In this document: in pieces, positions 1 through 5,026 of the stretch
How positions within the stretch are numbered: position 1 is the stretch's first letter
Layout of the letters: every line of letters starts with the position of its first letter
DNA from: Chloroflexota bacterium
GTDB taxonomy: Bacteria > Chloroflexota > Limnocylindria > Limnocylindrales > CSP1-4
Assembly: GCA_030271555.1 (NCBI GenBank)
Contig: JARXKQ010000056.1
Span: 1-7,077 of the forward strand
Length of the DNA stretch: 7,077 bases
Direction: 5' to 3'
Position numbers and translations under genes: made by a program
Notes under the pieces: generated by a model
What the model saw: the letters and a program-made list of their open reading frames with translations, nothing else
The model's database searches: none
Told to the model about the DNA's origin: nothing

Positions 1-50
1 TCGCCGTAGCGCTTGGAGACGTGGCGCAGCTCGAGCTCGACCGCGTTCAT
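1..50 (-). CDS. ABC transporter ATP-binding protein, N-terminal fragment (cut by the window edge)
   Basis: Reading the minus strand from the ATG at 50-48 gives 16 complete codons, MNAVELELRHVSKRYG, before the window ends. This is the usual opening of an ABC transporter ATPase: a short first beta strand followed by the 'hVSKRYG' A-loop segment, whose aromatic residue (Tyr15) stacks on the adenine of ATP. The Walker A and later motifs lie outside the window, so the substrate and transporter class cannot be read. No Shine-Dalgarno sequence is visible upstream. The gene is divergent from the 2H phosphoesterase gene, and its start codon overlaps, as ATGA, the stop of a possible 7-codon leader ORF at 70-47. 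The family call rests only on this short N-terminal match. Confidence 0.8.
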   Translation of the reverse strand, partial: MNAVELELRHVSKRYG

Positions 51-70
51 CGTGCTTGGCCCGGATGCAT
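47..70 (-). CDS. candidate leaderless 7-codon leader ORF (MHPGQAR) coupled to the ABC ATPase gene
   Basis: On the minus strand an ATG at 70-68 opens a 7-codon ORF, MHPGQAR, ending in TGA at 49-47. A TANNNT box (TACGGT, minus strand 82-77) ends six bases before this ATG, the same geometry as the four plus-strand leaderless starts in the window. Transcription would therefore begin at the A of this ATG. The stop overlaps the ABC ATPase start by four bases (ATGA), the classic arrangement for translational coupling, and the ATPase start has no visible Shine-Dalgarno of its own. The inference is a short upstream ORF that delivers ribosomes to, or controls, the transporter gene. The alternative is chance: the box may be a coincidence, and a 7-codon ORF carries no coding signal. 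Confidence 0.35.
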   Translation of the reverse strand: MHPGQAR

Positions 71-76
71 CGGGGG

Positions 77-88
77 ACCGTATACGCT
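77..88. promoter_or_regulatory. abutting divergent -10 boxes between the ABC ATPase and 2H phosphoesterase genes
   Basis: Two TANNNT hexamers meet head to head around the palindrome GTATAC. The minus-strand box is TACGGT (82-77) and the plus-strand box is TACGCT (83-88). The plus box ends six bases before GTG 95, and the minus box ends six bases before ATG 70. No convincing -35 hexamer is visible at the usual spacing for either direction. The region between the two protein starts is only 44 bases, so a shared, mutually exclusive or symmetric promoter is plausible. Promoter identity is inferred from position and sequence only. Confidence 0.5.
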
Positions 89-94
89 TGGACC

Positions 95-619
95 GTGGAG
101 GGCGAGAGCGCCATCATCGTGCCCATTGCCGTGCCGGCGACGGTCTCGCAGTTGCGCGCCAGGATGGATCCGTCGGCCGCGCAGGGAGTGCCCGCGCACG
201 TGACTCTGCTCTACCCGTTCATGCCAGTCGACGGCCTGGATGACGCGGTCCGCCGCGCCGTCAGCCGGATCGTTGCCGCCGAACTGACGTTCACCGTGCG
301 CTTCAACCGCATCGGCCGATTCCCCAACGTGGTCTACCTGCCGCCCGAGCCGGCCGACCCATTCCAGCGCCTGACTGCGGCGATTGCTGCGGAATTCCCC
401 GACTACCCGCCGTACCTGGGTGTCTACGAGACGGTGGTGCCCCACATGACAGTCGCCCAGGACGTGCCCGATGACTTCTATGCCGCGGCCGAGCACGCGC
501 TGCCCGCCGCTTTGCCGATAAAGCAGATCGTGCGCGAGGCATGGCTGATCGGGCACATGCCGGAGCAGCCGTGGCACACCCTCTGGCGGTTGCCGCTGGG
601 GGAGCCGCCGCGCGGGTAG
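95..619 (+). CDS. 2H phosphoesterase / 2'-5' RNA ligase family protein
   Basis: This 174-residue protein carries the two HxT motifs that define the 2H phosphoesterase fold: His35-Val-Thr37 in 'HVTLLYPF' and His117-Met-Thr119 in 'HMTVAQ', about 80 residues apart as expected. Proteins of this family hydrolyse or join 2',5'- or 2',3'-cyclic phosphodiester bonds in RNA or nucleotides. The natural substrate of small bacterial members is mostly unknown, so none is assigned here. I chose GTG 95 because a TACGCT box ends six bases before it, and because the protein then begins directly with the first core strand ('AIIVPIAVP'). In-frame TTG 56 and ATG 65 would add 13 or 10 residues that look non-domain and would overlap the promoter. 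The stop TAG (617-619) is also the first half of the next gene's -10 box. Confidence 0.85.
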   Translation: MEGESAIIVPIAVPATVSQLRARMDPSAAQGVPAHVTLLYPFMPVDGLDDAVRRAVSRIVAAELTFTVRFNRIGRFPNVVYLPPEPADPFQRLTAAIAAEFPDYPPYLGVYETVVPHMTVAQDVPDDFYAAAEHALPAALPIKQIVREAWLIGHMPEQPWHTLWRLPLGEPPRG

Positions 620-622
620 ACT
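617..622 (+). promoter_or_regulatory. -10 box (TAGACT) for leaderless nucleoside phosphorylase mRNA
   Basis: TAGACT matches TANNNT and ends six bases before ATG 629, which would place the transcription start at the A of the start codon. Its first three bases are the TAG stop codon of the 2H phosphoesterase gene. No Shine-Dalgarno lies in the 9-base intergenic gap, which fits leaderless initiation. No clear -35 element is seen within the upstream coding sequence. Confidence 0.5.
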
Positions 623-628
623 CGCGCC

Positions 629-1381
629 ATGCCACAGATTCATCTCCGCGCCGAACGCGGTGACTACGCGCCACTCGTCCTCATGCCGGGCGACCCGGGC
701 CGCGCCACGATGATGGCCGGGCTCCTCGATGGCGGCCTCGAGCAGGCAAAGCTCGTCAACCAGCACCGCTCGCTGCTCGGGTACACGGGCACCTACAAGG
801 GCAAGCCGGTGAGCATCCAGACGAGCGGCATTGGCACGCCGTCCTTCTCGATCGTGATGGAAGAGCTGCTGATGTTGGGCTCGACGACGTTCATCCGCAC
901 TGGAACGTGCGGCGGCATCGCGCGCGGCCTCAAAACTGGTGACGTGGTCGTCGCGACGGCGTCCGTGCCCATGGACGGCTCGACGCGGACCTACCTGCAC
1001 GGCGATCCCTTCGCTCCGGCCGCGGACTTCGAACTGACGCGGGCGTTGATTGATGGCGCGCGCGCGAAAGGCATCGATCCCCATCCGGGCGTCGTCCAGT
1101 CAGTCGACGTCTTCTACAACCCCGATTCCGACTATGCCGCCAAGATGCGCAGCCGCGGTGTCATCGCGGTCGAGATGGAGGCGTCGGCGCTGTTCTACCT
1201 CGCGATGCGCGAGCAGGCGCGCGGCCAGGCCGTCCGCGGCGGCTGCATCCTCACCGTCAGTGACACGCTCATCAAGGACGACGATGTCGTGGGCGCCGAC
1301 TACATGTCGCTCGATGCGCTGGAGGCCGCGACCATGAAGATGATCGAGATCGCGCTGGAGGCGGGCACATCGCTCGCGTGA
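629..1381 (+). CDS. nucleoside phosphorylase, PNP/UDP (NP-I) family, closest to hexameric DeoD-type purine nucleoside phosphorylase
   Basis: The 250-residue product fits the family's usual size (about 240-255). It should phosphorolytically cleave nucleosides to a free base and ribose-1-phosphate in cytosolic salvage. Visible signatures are the phosphate-binding loop 'GDPGRA' (21-26), 'GIGTPS' (68-73), the phosphate-site segment with Arg90 in 'RTGTCGG' (90-96), the ribose-binding 'VEMEAS' (181-186) and 'VSDT' with Asp212. Asp212 corresponds to the catalytic Asp204 of E. coli DeoD, which uridine phosphorylases lack, so a purine substrate is favoured. I could not place an equivalent of DeoD Arg217: the stretch after SDT is longer and acidic ('KDDDVV'). 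Exact specificity (purine nucleoside, methylthioadenosine or other) is therefore open. It appears to have its own leaderless promoter and is followed after 7 bases by the luciferase-like gene. Confidence 0.88.
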   Translation: MPQIHLRAERGDYAPLVLMPGDPGRATMMAGLLDGGLEQAKLVNQHRSLLGYTGTYKGKPVSIQTSGIGTPSFSIVMEELLMLGSTTFIRTGTCGGIARGLKTGDVVVATASVPMDGSTRTYLHGDPFAPAADFELTRALIDGARAKGIDPHPGVVQSVDVFYNPDSDYAAKMRSRGVIAVEMEASALFYLAMREQARGQAVRGGCILTVSDTLIKDDDVVGADYMSLDALEAATMKMIEIALEAGTSLA

Positions 1382-1388
1382 CCCGGCA

Positions 1389-2237
1389 GTGACGATGATC
1401 CCAATCGGGCTGAACCCAACGACCATCGGCGTCTCATCGGCGTGGTGGCGCGAGACCGCGATCGCGGCTGAGCAGGCTGGCTTCAAGGGCGTCTGGTCAT
1501 GGGACCACTTCGTGTCGCGCGGCAAGAAAACGGATCCGGTGCTCGAGTGCTGGACGACGCTCACCGCGGCCGCCGCCGTAACGAGCACCCTCAAAGTCGG
1601 TTCCTTCATCAACAACGTCATGAACCGCAACCCCGCGGTGCTCGCGCGCATGCTGGCGACGCTGTGCGATCAGGCGCTGGGTCGGGTCGAGCTGGGCATA
1701 GGAGTCGGTGGCTCCGGTCCGGAGCTCACTTCGTACGGCATCGACTTACCCGAGCCAGGCGTCCGTGTCCGGATTCTCGAAGAGGCAGTGGCGGTCATTC
1801 GGTTGCTTTTGGCGGGCGGGCCGGCCGACTACCAGGGCGAGTTCTTCTCACTCCATGAGGCCTACGCGTTCCCGACGCCGCAGCCGGCGCCGCGGATCAT
1901 CGTCGGCGGCGAGAAGCCCGGTGGCGCGCGGCTGGCTGCTCGGGTGGGCGACGGCTGGACCACCAACGGCACCGACTACGAGCAGCTGCTGCCGGTCCAC
2001 CTCGAGGAGCTGGCCCGCGTGGGTCGATCACGTTCTGATGTCGTCCACCTGATCGCAGTCGATTTGGCGCGTGACGTCGAGCTCGCTGAGCAGCCGCTCA
2101 TCGCGGACATGGCCACGTTCTTGGGGAAGTGGCACGACCGCGGCGCCGATGAGGTCGTCGTCTCGTGGGTGCGCGTGCATGAGCGAGACGCGCTGCTCGA
2201 CGCTGCCGTGCGGGCGGGTCTGGCGGGCTCGCGCTAG
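1389..2237 (+). CDS. LLM-class (luciferase-like) flavin- or F420-dependent oxidoreductase
   Basis: This 282-residue protein has the bacterial luciferase-like TIM-barrel pattern: an N-terminal strand and helix with 'AEQAGFKGVWSWDH' (27-40), 'STLKVGSFINNVMNRNPAVLARMLATL' in the middle (66-92), 'GRVELGIGVGG' (98-108), 'YQGEFFSLHEAY' (148-159) and 'PRIIVGGEKPGGARLAARVGDGWTTNG' (168-194). Family members use reduced FMN or, in many actinobacterial, chloroflexal and archaeal enzymes, coenzyme F420 to oxidise or reduce varied substrates. Which cofactor and substrate apply here cannot be read. It starts 7 bases after the phosphorylase stop, with no TANNNT box at the leaderless position and no strong Shine-Dalgarno, so it is probably co-transcribed with that gene. 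GTG 1389 and ATG 1395 are both possible starts and differ by two residues. Its TAG stop (2235-2237) is built into the next gene's -10 box. Confidence 0.88.
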   Translation: MTMIPIGLNPTTIGVSSAWWRETAIAAEQAGFKGVWSWDHFVSRGKKTDPVLECWTTLTAAAAVTSTLKVGSFINNVMNRNPAVLARMLATLCDQALGRVELGIGVGGSGPELTSYGIDLPEPGVRVRILEEAVAVIRLLLAGGPADYQGEFFSLHEAYAFPTPQPAPRIIVGGEKPGGARLAARVGDGWTTNGTDYEQLLPVHLEELARVGRSRSDVVHLIAVDLARDVELAEQPLIADMATFLGKWHDRGADEVVVSWVRVHERDALLDAAVRAGLAGSR

Positions 2238-2240
2238 GCT
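2235..2240 (+). promoter_or_regulatory. -10 box (TAGGCT) for leaderless mRNA of the Cys-motif membrane protein
   Basis: TAGGCT ends six bases before GTG 2247. It repeats the arrangement at 617-622: the upstream gene's TAG stop is the first half of the box. The spacing favours GTG 2247 over the adjacent ATG 2250 as the start. No -35 element is evident. Confidence 0.45.
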
Positions 2241-2246
2241 GGCCGG

Positions 2247-2726
2247 GTGATGTCCGCAACCGTCGATCTGACCCAGCCGCACGACAGTTGCATCCGCTGC
2301 GGCCGGCCCACGCCGCTGGGCGTTGCGCTGTGTGAGCGCGACAACCCGGCGCACATCAAGGGACCCAGCCCCACGCAGGTTCACGGCACGATCCTGTTCG
2401 GCGTGCTGGGCGGCTTTGTCGTGCTGCTGCTACTGCTGCGGCTCGCGAGCGCCGGCATAGGGCCCTTCCCGTCGGCACTGAACGCGGTTGCGACGCGCGG
2501 CGATGGTGGCCTCGAGGTGGTCGTGTCGGTGACCAACAACGGCAGCCGCGCGTCGGGTGCGAGCTGCCGCGTCACTGCGGCGGGCATGCCCGACTTCCGC
2601 GACTACGTCTTCTTCACTCCGGCGATTCCCGCGGGCACGACCCAGTCATTCACCCAGGCCGTGCCGCCGCTCCCCAGTGGACAGGCGTTGCCCGCGTCGG
2701 TCACCCTCGCGGTGCGCTGCAACTAG
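2247..2726 (+). CDS. small Cys-motif (degenerate zinc-ribbon) single-TM membrane protein with extracytoplasmic beta domain
   Basis: The function is unknown. The 159-residue protein has three visible parts. The N-terminus carries 'CIRCGRPTPLGVALCERDNP' (15-34), which looks like a zinc ribbon (Cys15, Cys18, Cys29), but the expected fourth ligand at position 32 is Asp. A hydrophobic helix follows at about 48-68 ('ILFGVLGGFVVLLLLLRLA'). The rest (about 75-159) alternates short strands ('GLEVVVSVTNNGS', 'SVTLAVRCN') as in immunoglobulin-like or FxLYD-like modules. Two Cys, 107 and 158, could form a disulfide outside the cell. A zinc-ribbon, TM and outer beta-domain layout suggests a membrane sensor or anchor, but that is inference. 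It converges on the MFS gene, and the two stop codons overlap in one CTAG. Confidence 0.8.
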   Translation: MMSATVDLTQPHDSCIRCGRPTPLGVALCERDNPAHIKGPSPTQVHGTILFGVLGGFVVLLLLLRLASAGIGPFPSALNAVATRGDGGLEVVVSVTNNGSRASGASCRVTAAGMPDFRDYVFFTPAIPAGTTQSFTQAVPPLPSGQALPASVTLAVRCN

Positions 2727-4315
2727 CCGGCGCCTGACCCCGCCGCGGCGGCTTCTGTAGGCGGCCCCCCGGCGCTTCCGAGCGCCTGACGATTGCTGAT
2801 GAACAGGCCGTTGACGGCCGCGCCCGCGACGAGCAGCCCAGCGGCCGTGATCATCGCCAGGTGGAACGCCTCAGTCGAGGCGCCGTGCAGGGCAACGACC
2901 GTCTCCGCGTTTGCCCCGGCCGGTGGCGGATTGAGCGGCTGATAGGCGGCCCGCACGGCGGGGTCATTGATATCGAGGTAAGCCGCCCTCGACAGCAACG
3001 TCTGGTAGAACGAGATGCTGATCACGATGAAGATGACCGCGCCCGCGAGCTGAGGCCCGACGCGCGAGATGGCGTTGTTGATCGCGCTCGCAAGGCCCGC
3101 CTGGCGGCCCGGAACCGACCGCATCAAGGCCGTGGTCAACGGCGCAACCATGATCGAGATGCCCAGCCCAAAGAGCAGGTACGCCGGGAAGATGTCCGTC
3201 CAGTAGGCGAGCGGTGGCAGCCAGGATGCTGAATCGCCCAGCTCCAGGTGCCAGGGCGTCGAGTCGGCCGGAATTCGCGCCAGCCAGAGCAGGGCCACGG
3301 CCATCAGCAGAGGTCCCACGGTCATGAACCAGCGCGGCCCTACACGCGCGGAAAGCGCCCCCCAACGCGTCGAGAGGAAGATCAGGAAGAGCGTGCCCGG
3401 AATGGAGCCCAGCCCGATGGCGGTCGCCGAGTACAGCAGCGTGCCCTGGGTGAAGAGGGGCAGGAAGAAGAACGCCACGTACAGCGCGCCGTAGATGAGC
3501 AGCGTCGAGACGTTGGTCACGCTGAAGTTGCGCGAGCGGAACATGCCCAGTGGCACCAGCGGGTTGCTCTTCCGGTTGAAGTAGAACGGCAATGCGATCG
3601 TGCAGGCGGCGCCCAGGCCCAGCGCCGCCCACGCCAGGGCGTCGTGCCACTGCCGCTGCTGGCCGTAGATCGCGCCGAAGCTCAGGCCGCCCACCGCGAG
3701 CGCGACGAGCAGCGCGCCCAGCCAGTCGAAGTTGCCGCTCGCATGTTCGTCGCGGCTCTCGCGCCCGTAGCGCAGCGCGGCATACACGGCGATCGCGCTC
3801 AAGGGCAGGTTGAGCAGGAAGACCCAGCGCCACGAGAGGTTGTCTACCAGCAGCCCGCCGACCAGCGGGCCGAAGATGGGCGCCACGCCCGTCGCCGCCG
3901 CCCAAACGCCAACGGCCCAGCCCTGCTCTTCGCCCTCGAAGGTGTTGGTCAGGATGGCCAGGGATCCGGGCACCAGCACCGCGCCGGCCGCGCCCTGCAC
4001 GATCCGGGCGAGGACGAGGACTTCCAGGTTGGGTGCGATGGCGCACAGCAGCGACGTCACGCCGAAGCCGATAAGGCCGATGACGAAGATGCGCCGCCGG
4101 CCGAAGTAGTCGGACAGCGCTCCGGCAAGGACCAGCAGTGCCGCCAGTGACAGCAGGTAGCCGAACTGGATGTAGTTCTGCGCCTCGAGTACGTCGAGGA
4201 AGAGGCGCGGCTCCTTGCCGATCGCCGGCAGGGCGACGCTGAGCACGGCCGAATCGAGGAAGACGGCACTCGAGCCGAGCACGGCCGCCAGCAGGGTCCA
4301 GTTCTTGTGGGTCAT
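2723..4315 (-). CDS. DHA2-family (14-TM) MFS drug/metabolite efflux transporter
   Basis: The 530-residue polytopic protein matches the QacA/EmrB-type drug:H+ antiporter 2 family in length and motifs. TM1 carries the DHA2 signature 'LDSAVLSVALP' (20-30, with Asp21). Motif A is 'GALSDYFGRRRIF' (65-77) after TM2. The antiporter motif C is 'GVAPIFGPLVGG' (143-154) in TM5, followed by 'WRWVFLLNLP' (162-171). Hydrophobic segments continue to a last TM near 490-510 and an Ala/Gly-rich tail. It should export small hydrophobic or cationic compounds using the proton gradient; the substrate is unknown. ATG 4315 (MTHKNWTLL) is preferred because family members start just before TM1. An in-frame ATG 4327 would add four residues and lies on the minus -10 box. 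No regulator gene is adjacent. Confidence 0.9.
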   Translation of the reverse strand: MTHKNWTLLAAVLGSSAVFLDSAVLSVALPAIGKEPRLFLDVLEAQNYIQFGYLLSLAALLVLAGALSDYFGRRRIFVIGLIGFGVTSLLCAIAPNLEVLVLARIVQGAAGAVLVPGSLAILTNTFEGEEQGWAVGVWAAATGVAPIFGPLVGGLLVDNLSWRWVFLLNLPLSAIAVYAALRYGRESRDEHASGNFDWLGALLVALAVGGLSFGAIYGQQRQWHDALAWAALGLGAACTIALPFYFNRKSNPLVPLGMFRSRNFSVTNVSTLLIYGALYVAFFFLPLFTQGTLLYSATAIGLGSIPGTLFLIFLSTRWGALSARVGPRWFMTVGPLLMAVALLWLARIPADSTPWHLELGDSASWLPPLAYWTDIFPAYLLFGLGISIMVAPLTTALMRSVPGRQAGLASAINNAISRVGPQLAGAVIFIVISISFYQTLLSRAAYLDINDPAVRAAYQPLNPPPAGANAETVVALHGASTEAFHLAMITAAGLLVAGAAVNGLFISNRQALGSAGGPPTEAAAAGSGAG

Positions 4316-4325
4316 CGGGAGCGCC

Positions 4326-4335
4326 ATCCTACAAT
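4326..4335. promoter_or_regulatory. overlapping divergent -10 boxes between the MFS and glutamine-amidotransferase genes
   Basis: The ten bases ATCCTACAAT contain TACAAT on the plus strand (4330-4335) and TAGGAT on the minus strand (4331-4326), sharing the central TA. The plus box ends seven bases before GTG 4343, giving a leaderless amidotransferase mRNA. The minus box ends ten bases before ATG 4315, which would leave a 5' leader of only a few bases for the MFS mRNA. TTGTGG at 4305-4310 is a weak -35 candidate for the plus direction, but its 19-base spacing is long. TACAAT is close to the TATAAT consensus, making this the best promoter candidate in the window. Confidence 0.55.
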
Positions 4336-4342
4336 CGGCCGC

Positions 4343-5026
4343 GTGCCCCGCCCGCCGCGCATCGCGCTGACGCTGTCGCGTCCCGATTCACCGGCGCGGG
4401 TCGATTCGCGCGACTTCTATGTGACCGCGCTGCAGGCCGCTGGCGCGGACGTGGTCGAGCTCTACCCCGGTGACGTGATGCCGTACGACGTTGACGGTCT
4501 GCTGCTCGCCGGTGGTGGCGACATTGATCCGGCGCGCTACGGCGAGGCGAACGCGGGCTCGCACCACATCGAGGAGTCGCGCGACGAGCTGGAATTCGGC
4601 GCATACCAACGGGCGACGGAGCTGGGTGTTCCAGTGCTGGGCATCTGCCGCGGCTTCCAGGTGGTGAACGTCGCGCACGGCGGGAAGCTGCTCCAGGACG
4701 TGGCGGGCCATGAGGGACCGCCCGACGGCGAGACCTGGGTCAATGCGCACGAGGACGTCGTGCCCACAGCCGGGTCGCGTCTCGCTACGGCTACGGGCGG
4801 CGCGCCGCTCACGGTCAATTCGCACCATCACCAGGTCGTGACCAACGCCACGCTGGGCGCCGGCCTCGTACCGACCATGAACATGGGCGAATACGTCGAG
4901 GCCTTCGAGTCAAACGACGGCCGCTGGCTCGTGGGTGTGCAGTGGCACCCTGAGCGAGCCCATGAGGTGTCGGCTGACGCGACGGGCATCATCAAAGCTT
5001 TCGTGGAGCAAGCGGCGAGTCGGTGA
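4343..5026 (+). CDS. class I glutamine amidotransferase-like hydrolase, peptidase C26 / PuuD-type
   Basis: The 227-residue product has the triad glutaminase fold typical of gamma-glutamyl-gamma-aminobutyrate hydrolase (PuuD) and relatives. Visible motifs are 'LLLAGGGDIDPARYGE' (53-68), the nucleophile elbow 'GICRGFQVVNVAHGG' with Cys102 (100-114), 'VNSHHHQ' (158-164) and the catalytic His202-Pro-Glu204 in 'GVQWHPE'. PuuD cleaves gamma-glutamyl amides; the true substrate here is unknown because no other putrescine-pathway gene is nearby. GTG 4343 is preferred because a TACAAT box ends seven bases before it and the protein then opens directly into the first strand ('RIALTLSRP'). An upstream GTG at 4307 would add 12 non-homologous-looking residues across the promoter. 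It is the first gene of a four-gene operon; its TGA overlaps the next start as GTGA. Confidence 0.88.
   Translation: MPRPPRIALTLSRPDSPARVDSRDFYVTALQAAGADVVELYPGDVMPYDVDGLLLAGGGDIDPARYGEANAGSHHIEESRDELEFGAYQRATELGVPVLGICRGFQVVNVAHGGKLLQDVAGHEGPPDGETWVNAHEDVVPTAGSRLATATGGAPLTVNSHHHQVVTNATLGAGLVPTMNMGEYVEAFESNDGRWLVGVQWHPERAHEVSADATGIIKAFVEQAASR

Noticed and set aside
56..94. Upstream TTG 56 or ATG 65 as the start of the 2H phosphoesterase
   Set aside because: The extra residues fall before the first core strand and would overlap the -10 box and the leader ORF. GTG 95 has exact leaderless spacing.
95..619. 2H phosphoesterase considered as part of an antiphage or anti-CBASS (2',5'-oligonucleotide) system
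   Set aside because: No nucleotidyltransferase, effector or other defence gene is nearby; the neighbours are metabolic.
47..1084. Long minus-strand open frame (345 codons) opposite the 2H phosphoesterase and phosphorylase genes
   Set aside because: Its product is Arg/His/Gly-rich with no domain pattern, and it lies antisense to two genes with clear catalytic motifs. Long antisense frames are expected in high-GC DNA. Only its last seven codons (70-47) are of interest, for the promoter reason given.
1100..1651. Minus-strand open frame spanning the phosphorylase/luciferase-like junction
   Set aside because: Its sequence shows no domain or start signal, and both overlapping plus-strand genes are convincing.
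2740..2751. Perfect 12-base palindrome CCGCCGCGGCGG just after the membrane-protein stop, considered as an intrinsic terminator
   Set aside because: It allows only a four-base stem once a loop is left, is not followed by a T-run, and lies in the Ala-rich tail codons of the MFS gene.
2964..4150. Long open frames on both strands across the MFS gene (minus 2964-4046; plus 3248-4150)
   Set aside because: They have biased Arg/Gln/Pro compositions without motifs and are fully inside the MFS coding region, which has all the family signatures.
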